Assembly: GCA_947457715.1 (NCBI GenBank)
Contig: CANGXK010000015.1
Location: forward strand, 1 to 18,213
Direction of reading: 5' to 3'
DNA: 18,213 nt
Source: Gemmatimonadota bacterium
GTDB lineage: Bacteria > Gemmatimonadota > Gemmatimonadetes > Gemmatimonadales > Gemmatimonadaceae
Both the position numbers and the translations under genes were made by a program. A model generated the notes under the pieces. The model was not told the origin of the DNA. It did not search any database and worked only from the letters and a program-made list of their open reading frames with translations. Below are positions 1 to 6,786 of this stretch, one piece after another (the stretch's first letter is position 1; every line of letters begins with the position of its first letter).

Positions 1-1
1 C

Positions 2-919
2 GACCACCGCCTGCACGATCCATTCGGCGGGCAGGTCGACTTGAGGCTCCGGGTGGTTCGAGCCGTTGGTGAGGCCGACGCGCGGATGCGCGAGGATCGC
101 CTGCGGGCACTGCGCGCCATCCGCTTCGCCTCGCGGTTCGGCTTCGACATCGAGCATGAGACGTGGCTGGCCATTGTCGGCAGCGCGCCGTTCCTCACGC
201 GGCTGTCGCCCGAACGTGTGAAGCAGGAACTCGAGAAGACGATCGAACAGGTTCTGGCTCCCTCCACGGCCTTTGCCCGATGGCGCGACGCTGGGGCATT
301 TGCGGCCGTGGTCCCGACGCTCTCGCAGGTTGGGGACGACACCCTGCGCGCTGTCGATGCCGCGCCGCGTCCCGACCTTCCCGGCAAGCCGCTTCGAAAG
401 ACGCTGCGTCTCGCCGCGCTCTTTAGCGCGGCGGGCGGCAAGGAGGCGGAACGCGCGCTGCGCAATCTGCGCTTTTCGAATCAGGACATCGCCAACGTCT
501 CTGCCTTGGTCGATCGGTGGACCCGGTACGCACCGCGCCTCACCGCAACGCTGGCTTCCGGCTCGCTGCCCGACGATGCCGAGTTGCGTCGACTGGCCGC
601 CGGTGTCGGGCGGATGCGCGTGGCGGCGTTCGTTCGGCTGGCTGCCGCATGCTGGTGTGCGACCGGAGCCGTCCCGTCCGCGCTGACTCGTCGGCTGCAC
701 CGTCGGCTGCTCACGATCGCTTTCGGCGAACCCATCGAACTGGCGGACCTTGCCCTCGACGGAGACGATCTGCGCAGCGCCGGCATCGCCGCCGGGCCGG
801 CACTGGGCCGGGTCTTGCACGCATTGCTGCAACGGGTGATCGAGGATCCCTCGCTCAACACCCGAGACGCCCTCCTGGCGGTCGCTCGGGAGCGCGCACG
901 GGCTCCCGAGTCAGCCTGA
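2..919 (+). CDS. CCA tRNA nucleotidyltransferase / poly(A) polymerase family protein, 5'-truncated
   Basis: Class II nucleotidyltransferase-fold enzyme that would add or repair the 3' CCA of tRNAs; the family also contains poly(A) polymerases, and the part visible here does not separate the two. The reading frame is open from base 2, so the true start and the catalytic head with its DxD metal motif lie outside the window. The visible part begins in the head with DPFGGQVDL, then the family signature RAVGEADARMREDRLRALRA and RFASRFGF, followed by the helical neck/body region. The C-terminal part holds the LALDGDDLRSAGI segment typical of the body/tail. The stop at 917-919 lies 40 bp before rarA, so the two are probably cotranscribed. 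Both tRNAs in this window lack an encoded CCA, so a CCA-adding enzyme is needed here. Family assignment is firm; exact substrate is less so. Confidence 0.9.
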   Translation, partial: DHRLHDPFGGQVDLRLRVVRAVGEADARMREDRLRALRAIRFASRFGFDIEHETWLAIVGSAPFLTRLSPERVKQELEKTIEQVLAPSTAFARWRDAGAFAAVVPTLSQVGDDTLRAVDAAPRPDLPGKPLRKTLRLAALFSAAGGKEAERALRNLRFSNQDIANVSALVDRWTRYAPRLTATLASGSLPDDAELRRLAAGVGRMRVAAFVRLAAACWCATGAVPSALTRRLHRRLLTIAFGEPIELADLALDGDDLRSAGIAAGPALGRVLHALLQRVIEDPSLNTRDALLAVARERARAPESA

Positions 920-959
920 CGGCCGGTATGAGTGATCTGATGCGTCGGGAGACGACACT

Positions 960-2276
960 GTGAGCGCCACGCTCTTCGCGTCCAGTTCGCCGGAACCGTT
1001 GGCCGCGCGGATGCGTCCGGAGCGTCTGGAGGACGTGGTGGGTCAGCAGCACTTGCTGGCGCCCGGGCGTCCGCTTGGCGATGCCATTCGGAACGGCACG
1101 ATCGGCAGCGTCATTCTCACCGGGCCGAGTGGCACGGGAAAGACGACGATCGCCAGCTTGATCGGCCGATATACGCAGCAGACGGTCGTGATCCTCAATG
1201 CCGTGACGGACGGCATCCCGCGGTTGCGCGAGATCGTCGCCGAAGCGGAGAAGCGTCGCCGTTACGAAGGGCGGCGCACGCTGGTCGTGATCGACGAAAT
1301 CCATCGTTGGGCAAAGTCGCAGCAGGACGCGTTGTTGCCTCACGTGGAGAACGGCGTGATCACGTTATGCGGGGCGACCACCGAGGTGCCTGGGTTCGCG
1401 GTCGTGGGGGCGCTCTTGTCGCGGTCCCGGGTGTACGCGCTGCGTCCCCTCACGATCGAGGACGTGGTCAGCGTCTGCAGGCGTGCCCTGGCCGATGAGA
1501 TGCGCGGCTTGGGGGCGCAACGGCTCCAAGCCGATCCCGAGACGCTGCGCTGGCTGGCCGAGCAGGCCGACGGGGACGCGCGTCGTGCGCTGGGTGCGCT
1601 CGAAGCCGTGGCGCAGGTCCTCTCGGCGGGTGCCGCGCTCACGCGGGACGCCCTCGCCGACGCGCTTGGGACGCGCGTCGTCAGTTACGATCGTGTCGAC
1701 ATCGATCGCCACGCCGTCCTGTCGGCCTTTCACAAATCGTTGCGAGGCAGCGATCCGCACGCCGTGCTGTACTGGCTGGCGCGCGGGCTTCATGCAGGGG
1801 AAGATCCGCAGGTTTTTCTCCGCCGGCTTGCCGCGATGGCGACGGAGGACATCGGACTCGCCGATCCGCAGGCGCTCGGTGTGGTGATGACGGCCTGGGA
1901 AACGTTCCGTCGACTCGGGCCGGCGGAGGGTGAGCGGGCGGTCGCGCAAGCGGCGGTGTATTGCGCGGTCGCGCCGAAATCCAACCGCTTGTATCTCGCG
2001 TGGGCGGCGGCGCGCGCCGCCGCGGCGCAGACGCCTGCCGTGCCCGTGCCGGCGCACCTGCTGAATTCCGAAATGCACCTGCGCGCAGATCCGGAGCGCC
2101 GCGTGCCATACGAATACCCCCACGATCATCCGGGGGCGTTTGTCGCCCAGCCGTATCAGCCACCGGAACTTCAGGGGCAGACCTACTATCATCCCTCCTC
2201 GGTCGGCGACGAAAAGCAGATTGCCAAACGACTCGCGTGGTGGGCGGAGCGGGGCGGTCCGCCGGTGGCCGAGTGA
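960..2276 (+). CDS. rarA: RarA/MgsA-type AAA+ replication-associated recombination ATPase
   Basis: Clamp-loader-like AAA+ ATPase acting at stalled replication forks. The 438-aa product has the usual family length. Visible motifs are the N-terminal PLAARMRPERLEDVVGQQHLL segment, Walker A GPSGTGKT (residues 55-62), Walker B VVIDEIHRW (about 109-117) and LLSRSRVYAL with the SR finger (about 152-161). The C-terminal PHDHPGAF, YYHPSSVGDEKQI and KRLAWWAERG match the RarA tail. The GTG start at 960 has a GGGAG Shine-Dalgarno at 947-951, and nearby ATGs are out of frame. Two normally well-kept motifs are altered: HRFNK reads HRWAK, and TENPSF reads TEVPGF after GAT. The stop codon lies in the first copy of a 14-bp tandem repeat. 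Assignment is confident; the effect of the motif changes is unknown. Confidence 0.96.
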   Translation: MSATLFASSSPEPLAARMRPERLEDVVGQQHLLAPGRPLGDAIRNGTIGSVILTGPSGTGKTTIASLIGRYTQQTVVILNAVTDGIPRLREIVAEAEKRRRYEGRRTLVVIDEIHRWAKSQQDALLPHVENGVITLCGATTEVPGFAVVGALLSRSRVYALRPLTIEDVVSVCRRALADEMRGLGAQRLQADPETLRWLAEQADGDARRALGALEAVAQVLSAGAALTRDALADALGTRVVSYDRVDIDRHAVLSAFHKSLRGSDPHAVLYWLARGLHAGEDPQVFLRRLAAMATEDIGLADPQALGVVMTAWETFRRLGPAEGERAVAQAAVYCAVAPKSNRLYLAWAAARAAAAQTPAVPVPAHLLNSEMHLRADPERRVPYEYPHDHPGAFVAQPYQPPELQGQTYYHPSSVGDEKQIAKRLAWWAERGGPPVAE

Positions 2277-2319
2277 CGGTGGCCGAGTGACGGTGGCCGA
2301 GTGACGGTGGCCGAGTGAC
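2264..2319 (+). repeat. Four perfect tandem copies of a 14-bp unit spanning the rarA stop codon
   Basis: The unit GGTGGCCGAGTGAC occurs head to tail at 2264-2277, 2278-2291, 2292-2305 and 2306-2319 without mismatch. The first copy encodes the last rarA codons (Val-Ala-Glu-stop). Because 14 is not a multiple of three, the TGAs at 2274, 2288, 2302 and 2316 fall in all three frames. Each unit also contains a mini-ORF GTG-GCC-GAG-TGA. Perfect identity suggests recent slipped-strand expansion. Confidence 0.97.
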
Positions 2320-2362
2320 GGAACTCGACCGTCGGCGCGGGTACGTACTGAGATGCGTGGGC

Positions 2363-2385
2363 GGTCGTCGGGTCCGACGGAGACC
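2363..2385 (+). other. Hairpin in the rarA to LEA-gene gap
   Basis: GGTC-GTCGG-GT-CCGAC-GGA-GACC folds into a two-part stem (2363-2371 with 2374-2385, one GGA bulge). No T-run follows, so it is a poor intrinsic terminator. I saw no convincing promoter in 2320-2424. Confidence 0.35.
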
Positions 2386-2424
2386 GATGATGCGGGCAGA
2401 CTATTCAGCTGTTGAGGGCATGAC

Positions 2425-2919
2425 ATGCGCATGACGAGCACGGTACGGCGCTGGATGACGGCGGGAGTGGCTGTCGCCCTGACCGTGGGCGGTGCCGCGT
2501 GCGCCACCCTCGGGCGCGCGGCCTTCACGGAACCGGTCGTCACCTTGCGCGAGGTAAAGGTGACGGGGCTTGGACTGACTGGCGGAAGCGTCGATGTCGT
2601 GTTGTCAGTCTACAACCCGAATGGCTACACCCTCGGCGCGCTCAGCATGACGTATCAGGTGGATGTGGATACCGTGAAGCTCGGCAGCGGTGAGCTTGCC
2701 GACCGGTTCGTCGTGCCGGAGAATGACTCCTCGCTCGTGCGCTTGCCGGTACGTTTCACCTATGTGGGACTGGGGGCGGCCGGTCGGTCGCTCCTCATGG
2801 CCGGCACGGTCAACTATCGGGTGCGCGGTGACTTCACGGTCGCGACCCCGCTCGGCAATTTTACCCGTCCATACGATCGGACGGGACGCTATTCCTCAGT
2901 GTCCGGCAACGGACGCTGA
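2425..2919 (+). CDS. Exported LEA type 2 (LEA14/WHy-like) family protein
   Basis: 164-aa protein with a basic N-terminus, a hydrophobic stretch (about residues 12-24) and a cysteine at position 26. This suggests export and possibly lipid attachment, but the residues before the cysteine (VGGAAC) are a poor lipobox because position -3 is Gly. The mature part (about 35-155) is a single beta-rich domain with LREVKVTGLGLTGGSVDVVL, then the NPNGYTL motif and YQVDVDTVKLGSGEL, the layout of LEA14/water-stress-and-hypersensitive-response domains. Bacterial members are mostly uncharacterised, so no function is assigned. The ATG at 2425 is chosen because GAGGG at 2414-2418 lies 6 nt before it; the ATG at 2420 is too close to that site. 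hflX follows directly downstream. Confidence 0.8.
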   Translation: MRMTSTVRRWMTAGVAVALTVGGAACATLGRAAFTEPVVTLREVKVTGLGLTGGSVDVVLSVYNPNGYTLGALSMTYQVDVDTVKLGSGELADRFVVPENDSSLVRLPVRFTYVGLGAAGRSLLMAGTVNYRVRGDFTVATPLGNFTRPYDRTGRYSSVSGNGR

Positions 2920-2997
2920 TCGGCATCGCCCTCTCAGATCAGGAAGCCGCACATTAGCCGCGAGATCATCTCCCTCACGCCGCCCGTCGAGCGCGCG

Positions 2998-4299
2998 GTG
3001 CTCGTCAGTGCACCGTCGAAGCGTGGTAACGCCCGTCATCAGTCCGACGAACACCTCGAAGAACTTGCCCGCTTGGCCGACACGGCGGGCGCGATCGTGG
3101 TGGGACGACTCACGCAAGCGCTCGATCGACCGCACCCGGCAACGTACCTTGGCAGTGGCAAGGTCGAAGAGCTCAAGCTGCGGATCAACGAGCTCGGCGC
3201 GACGTTGGTGATCTTCGACGACGAACTCACGCCCGCGCAGGGTAAGAACGTCGAAGCCATCGTCGGGACGCGCGTGATGGATCGCGCCGAGCTGATTCTC
3301 GACATCTTCGCCACTCGGGCGCGATCGAGCGAAGCACGGATGCAGGTCGAGCTCGCGCAACTGCAGTATCTGCTGCCGCGCCTGACGCGCATGTGGACCC
3401 ACCTCGAGAAATTCCGCGGTGGCATCGGCGTGCGCGGACCGGGTGAAACGCAGCTCGAAACCGACCGGCGGCTTATTCAACACCGCATCCGGGTCTTGAA
3501 GGAGCGGCTCGCCGACGTCGAGCGTGCGCGCGAAGTGCAGCGCGAAGGGCGCAAGTCGCATTACCGCGTCGGCCTCGTGGGCTATACAAACGCCGGCAAG
3601 TCGTCGATCCTGCGGCAAATGGCGAACGACGCGCAGGTCTTTGTGGAAGACCGCCTTTTCGCCACCCTCGATCCACTCACCCGCGAAGTCGAGGTGGGCG
3701 ACGGCTACACCGTGCTGCTCACCGACACCGTCGGGTTTATCCGCAAGCTGCCTCACCACCTCGTGGCCTCGTTCCGCGCCACGTTGTCCGAGGCGAAGGA
3801 GGCGGATCTGCTGCTGCACGTAATCGACGCCAGTCACCCGGTGTGGGAAGAGCAGCGCGACGTCGTCGATGGCGTGCTGGCTGATCTCGGATTGTCTGAA
3901 CAGCCCAAGCTCTACGTGATGAACAAGATGGACTTGCTGCCCGAGGATCAGGCCTCTGCCGTGCGTGAGCGGGTGGCGAATCTCATGCCAAACTCGTTGT
4001 TCGTCTCCGCGCTCGAACCGGGCGGCCTCGACGGCCTGCGCGCATCGCTGCTCGATGGTCTTCGGCGTCAGCGTCCGATGCTCGAGATCCGGCTACCGGC
4101 CGGCAACGGCCGGATGATCGCGGAGATCCATCGGGACGGTGAGGTCGTGGATCAGCGGACGGACGAAGACGTCATTGTGTTGCAGGCGCGACTCGACGAC
4201 CGCACAATCGGCCGGCTCCGTCAGGCGGGCGCCAGAATCACGGTGCTCAAGGGCGTGCATCGGGCCAAACCATCGCCGGTGCCGTCCGAGGTTTCGTAA
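2998..4299 (+). CDS. hflX: Ribosome-associated GTPase HflX
   Basis: GTPase that binds the 50S subunit and splits or rescues stalled ribosomes. Counting from the GTG at 2998 (433 aa), the N-terminal HflX domain includes HPATYLGSGKVEEL (46-59) and VIFDDELTPAQ (71-81). The family signature GPGETQLETDRRLI spans 147-160. The G domain has G1 GYTNAGKS (195-202), G3 DTVGF (243-247) and G4 NKMD (309-312). Coordinates use the first standard start codon, but it has no Shine-Dalgarno and lies inside conserved sequence. Reading upstream in frame gives REIISLTPPVERAVLVS, and an ATT at 2953 sits 8 nt after AGGA (2941-2944). The true protein is therefore probably 448 aa from ATT 2953. The downstream hairpin at 4329-4362 is shared with the convergent tRNA gene. 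Confidence 0.96.
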   Translation: MLVSAPSKRGNARHQSDEHLEELARLADTAGAIVVGRLTQALDRPHPATYLGSGKVEELKLRINELGATLVIFDDELTPAQGKNVEAIVGTRVMDRAELILDIFATRARSSEARMQVELAQLQYLLPRLTRMWTHLEKFRGGIGVRGPGETQLETDRRLIQHRIRVLKERLADVERAREVQREGRKSHYRVGLVGYTNAGKSSILRQMANDAQVFVEDRLFATLDPLTREVEVGDGYTVLLTDTVGFIRKLPHHLVASFRATLSEAKEADLLLHVIDASHPVWEEQRDVVDGVLADLGLSEQPKLYVMNKMDLLPEDQASAVRERVANLMPNSLFVSALEPGGLDGLRASLLDGLRRQRPMLEIRLPAGNGRMIAEIHRDGEVVDQRTDEDVIVLQARLDDRTIGRLRQAGARITVLKGVHRAKPSPVPSEVS

Positions 4300-4325
4300 G
4301 GGCGAGCGACACGGGTCACACACGC

Positions 4326-4362
4326 AAAAACGGCCGGCCATCAGTGATGATGACCGGCCGTT
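4326..4362 (-). terminator. Intrinsic terminator of the tRNA-Val gene, between convergent transcripts
   Basis: AACGGCCGG (4329-4337) pairs with CCGGCCGTT (4354-4362). On the minus strand the stem is followed by five T (4330-4326), so the best polarity is termination of tRNA-Val, which ends at 4384. On the plus strand no T-run follows, but the stem could still help end hflX transcripts. Confidence 0.75.
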
Positions 4363-4383
4363 CGTGTGATGACACTGATCAAG

Positions 4384-4457
4384 TGGGCGTGCAGGGACTC
4401 GAACCCCGGACCTCTGCTGTGTGAAAGCAGCGCTCTAACCAGCTGAGCTACACGCCC
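4384..4457 (-). tRNA. tRNA-Val (anticodon CAC)
   Basis: A 74-nt cloverleaf on the minus strand. The acceptor stem GGGCGTG pairs with CACGCCC, the D arm is GCTC/GAGC, and the anticodon stem CTGCT/AGCAG closes the loop TTCACAC, giving anticodon CAC (valine, GUG). The T arm CGGGG/CCCTG has the loop TTCGAGT. The discriminator base is A and CCA is not encoded. A terminator hairpin follows at 4362-4326. Confidence 0.97.
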
Positions 4458-4543
4458 TGAACCATCCCGCGTCGCACAACTCATGTCGCGGATCAAGAAC
4501 GTAACGGACCTGATCGACGGTGGGAAGCCCCTCGCGCCAAGGG

Positions 4544-4579
4544 AAAAGACAAACGCCTCGGTGCGGGGCACCGAGGCGT
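4544..4579 (-). terminator. Intrinsic terminator of the CAT tRNA gene
   Basis: A perfect 12-bp stem, ACGCCTCGGTGC (4553-4564) with GCACCGAGGCGT (4568-4579), closes a 3-nt loop. On the minus strand it is followed by a T-rich tail (GTTTGTCTTTTCC when read out of the stem). It starts 2 nt beyond the tRNA 3' end at 4581, so this tRNA terminates separately from tRNA-Val. Confidence 0.85.
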
Positions 4580-4580
4580 A

Positions 4581-4654
4581 TGGTCCGGGTGGGACTTGAA
4601 CCCACGATCCTTCGATTATGAGTCGAGCGCTTTAACCAACTAAGCTACCGGACC
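4581..4654 (-). tRNA. tRNA with CAT anticodon, probably tRNA-Ile2 (lysidine type), otherwise elongator tRNA-Met
   Basis: A 74-nt cloverleaf on the minus strand. The acceptor GGTCCGG pairs fully with CCGGACC, the D arm is GCTT/AAGC, the anticodon loop is CTCATAA (anticodon CAT), and the T arm is GTGGG/CCCAC with loop TTCAAGT. The discriminator is A and no CCA is encoded. The G1-C72 pair and the absence of three G-C pairs at the base of the anticodon stem rule out the initiator. C4-G69 and C5-G68 in the acceptor, with A37 and A38 in the loop, fit what is known of TilS (lysidine synthetase) recognition of tRNA-Ile2. The TCGACTCATAATCGA arm also resembles E. coli tRNA-Ile2 more than its tRNA-Met. 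C27-A43 does not pair. Confidence 0.93.
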
Positions 4655-4676
4655 AAACGCGGCATCGTTCCGCCGC

Positions 4677-4706
4677 CTGATACAAATCTACGTCAACCCT
4701 CGGCAA
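4677..4706 (-). promoter_or_regulatory. Candidate promoter for the CAT tRNA gene
   Basis: Read on the minus strand, TTGCCG (4706-4701) and TATCAG (4682-4677) are separated by 18 nt, each matching the sigma-70 consensus at 4 of 6 positions. The start would be near 4670, giving a leader of about 15 nt. It overlaps the 3' end of the kinase gene. Weak by sequence alone. Confidence 0.35.
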
Positions 4707-5688
4707 TGTGCGCGTCGTAGGCCTCGAGCACTTCGTGCGGTGTGACCGTCGCCGCTCCGAGCTTCCCGACCTCGACCCCAGCCGCATAATTGGCCACGAT
4801 CGCCGCCTCGAGTGCCGTCGCCCCGGCCGCCAGCATCGTCGCGAGATACGCGGTCACCGTGTCGCCAGCACCAACCACATCGTACACCTCACGCGCCGTC
4901 GTCGGGACGCGGTGAACCACGCCGTCCGACGACACCAGCGCCATCCCGCGTTCACCAAGGGTGAGCAGCAAGTGCTCGACGCCGAGGCGGGCGAAGGTCT
5001 CCGGCAGGGCAGCTGGATGGTCCAGATCCACGGCCGCGCCCAGCGCGCTCTCGAGCTCGCGTCGATTCGGCTTGAAAACCGTGGCACCACGGTAGGCGAA
5101 GAAATTTCGGAACTTCGGATCGACCACGATCGGCAACTGTCGCGCCCGAGCCATGGCGATCGCCCCCTCGATAACCGCGGGCACGAGGACGCCTTTGTTG
5201 TAGTCCTCAAAAACCAGTGCCGTGGCTTGCGGCATGACCCGTTCGATCGCGTCGAGTATGCGCAACACGTCGCCGGCATCGAGATCGGCGTCATCTTCCT
5301 CGTCGAAGCGCACTAGCTGTTGCGAGCGCGCCATAACACGGGTTTTTGTGGTCGTCGGTCGTCCAACTCTCACCAGCGACCGGGATTCCATCCGGCCTGC
5401 TTCGAGACGCTCCTGCAGGGTCGCGCCGGCGGCATCGTCTCCGATCACGGCAACGAGATCGCATCCGGCGGCGAGGGCGGCGACGTTCTGGGCGACGTTG
5501 GCGGCTCCGCCCAGCGCGAGCTTGCGATCACGCACCCGCACGACGGGGACCGGCGCTTCAGGCGAGATGCGATCAACGTCGCCGCGAAGGTATACATCGA
5601 GCATGGCGTCGCCGATGATGACCACGTGCTGCGAGGCAGCGTCGGCCAGGAGCGCCTCGAGCCGAGCGCGGGAAATGGTGGGCGTCAT
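4693..5688 (-). CDS. rfaE1: D-glycero-beta-D-manno-heptose-7-phosphate kinase (RfaE1/HldE kinase domain), PfkB family
   Basis: Ribokinase/PfkB-family sugar kinase. The closest known group is RfaE1 (the N-terminal half of HldE), which phosphorylates heptose 7-phosphate at C1 in ADP-heptose synthesis for lipopolysaccharide. Counting from the ATG at 5688 (331 aa): IIGDAMLDVYLRGDVDRISPE (24-44), KLALGGAANVAQN (56-68), VVDPKFRNFFAYRGATVFKPN (188-208) and the GAGDT catalytic/anion-hole motif (273-277) with the base Asp 276. It is a stand-alone kinase without a fused nucleotidyltransferase domain. No Shine-Dalgarno is seen before ATG 5688; a GTG at 5706 has GAAGG 8 nt upstream and would add six residues. 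The frame stays open to 5949, but that would cover the divergent transporter's start. Substrate is inferred. Confidence 0.85.
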   Translation of the reverse strand: MTPTISRARLEALLADAASQHVVIIGDAMLDVYLRGDVDRISPEAPVPVVRVRDRKLALGGAANVAQNVAALAAGCDLVAVIGDDAAGATLQERLEAGRMESRSLVRVGRPTTTKTRVMARSQQLVRFDEEDDADLDAGDVLRILDAIERVMPQATALVFEDYNKGVLVPAVIEGAIAMARARQLPIVVDPKFRNFFAYRGATVFKPNRRELESALGAAVDLDHPAALPETFARLGVEHLLLTLGERGMALVSSDGVVHRVPTTAREVYDVVGAGDTVTAYLATMLAAGATALEAAIVANYAAGVEVGKLGAATVTPHEVLEAYDAHIAEG

Positions 5689-5758
5689 GGCGGGGAAGCT
5701 AGTCACGCCGGTTACCTTCGTCACCGGTCCCTCGCTTCCCGTGACTCTCTTCTCCGTG

Positions 5759-6727
5759 ATGTCAGCTCCGTCGTCCCCAAGCACGGCCCGCGTCTCGCGC
5801 CGTTCGCCGGTGCTGGTCTTGGCCGCGTCACTGATCGGCATTTCGTTCGCGGCGCCCCTGATCCGGCTCTCCGACAGCTCGGCGATCGTGATTGCGATCT
5901 GGCGGCTCGGACTGTCGATGCTAATGGTCGCCGCCGCGCTACTGATCACCGGATCCTGGCGCGAGTGGCGCCTGCTGTCCCGCCGCGAGCTCCTGCTGGC
6001 CGTCGGCGCCGGGGTGCTGCTGGCGCTCCACTTCTGGAGCTGGAATGCGTCGTTGCGCTACACGAGCGTGGCGGCCTCGGTCGCGCTGGTCAATCTCCAA
6101 CCCGTGTTGATCGCGGGCATATCCGCCTTGTGGTTGCACGAGCCACCATCGGGGCGGCAGTGGGTCGGCGTGGTGATCGCGGTGGTCGGCGCGTTCGTGG
6201 TTGGGGTGGCTGACGTGCCTGAGGGGGTTGGGGGGATCATCGCGGCGGCGCGCGGCGCGACCTCCGGCGGGAACGGGCGGGCGCTGTTCGGCGACCTTCT
6301 GGCGCTGATCGGTGCCGTCACCGCCGCCCTGTACTACCTGATCGGGCGGAAGCTTCGCCTGCGGGTCGGGGTGTGGCCCTACGTGTCGATCGCCTATGGG
6401 GCCGCCTTCGTCACCTGCCTCGTGATCGCCTTGGCCAGCCGGGAAGCGCTGGTGCCGCCGCCGCCCCGCGAGCTGGCCATCTTCGCGGGACTCGCCATCG
6501 GCCCGATGCTTCTGGGGCACACGGGAATGAACTGGGCGCTCGGCCATCTTCCGGCCTTCGTGGTGAACCTGACGACGCTCGGCGAGCCGATCGGCGCCAC
6601 TCTGTTGGCCGCGCTGCTCCCGGGAATCGCCGAGGTGCCTGGGCTGGGGACGGTTGGCGGCGGTGCCCTGATTCTGACGGGCGTGTTGTTGGCCGCACGA
6701 CGCTCGTCAGGGACTACCGGCCGCTGA
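5759..6727 (+). CDS. EamA/DMT-family membrane transporter
   Basis: 322-aa integral membrane protein of the drug/metabolite transporter superfamily with two EamA repeats and about ten predicted hydrophobic helices. Repeat 1 runs about 18-150 and contains LALHFWSWNASLRYTSVAAS and the conserved NLQPVLIAGISALWLHEPP segment. Repeat 2 runs about 178-310 and contains GHTGMNWALGHLPAFVVNLT and LGEPIGATLLAALL. A Gly-rich loop (about 155-175) joins them. The ATG at 5759 is chosen because translation upstream runs into the divergent kinase and is not membrane-like; a GTG directly before it (5756) is possible, and neither has a clear Shine-Dalgarno. Substrate cannot be told from sequence. It is transcribed divergently from the kinase gene across about 70 bp. 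Confidence 0.9.
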   Translation: MSAPSSPSTARVSRRSPVLVLAASLIGISFAAPLIRLSDSSAIVIAIWRLGLSMLMVAAALLITGSWREWRLLSRRELLLAVGAGVLLALHFWSWNASLRYTSVAASVALVNLQPVLIAGISALWLHEPPSGRQWVGVVIAVVGAFVVGVADVPEGVGGIIAAARGATSGGNGRALFGDLLALIGAVTAALYYLIGRKLRLRVGVWPYVSIAYGAAFVTCLVIALASREALVPPPPRELAIFAGLAIGPMLLGHTGMNWALGHLPAFVVNLTTLGEPIGATLLAALLPGIAEVPGLGTVGGGALILTGVLLAARRSSGTTGR

Positions 6728-6728
6728 A

Positions 6729-6748
6729 CACGGGCGTCTGATCCCGTG
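6729..6748 (+). other. Short hairpin after the transporter gene
   Basis: CACGGG (6729-6734) pairs with CCCGTG (6743-6748) across an 8-nt loop, 2 nt after the transporter stop. No T-run follows, so at best it is a weak or Rho-assisted end point. Confidence 0.3.
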
Positions 6749-6786
6749 GACCGTCTCGGATCCCTCGCCATGGTTATCTTTCAGGG

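Noticed and set aside
4581..4654. Initiator tRNA-fMet
   Set aside because: Position 1-72 is a G-C pair and the anticodon stem lacks the three consecutive G-C pairs of initiators.
5222..5758. Long N-terminal extension of the transporter gene
   Set aside because: The frame is open to 5222 but the extension is antisense to the kinase gene and is not membrane-like; the EamA domain begins after 5759.
5689..5949. Long N-terminal extension of the kinase gene
   Set aside because: Upstream codons overlap the start of the divergent transporter and do not resemble PfkB-family N-termini.
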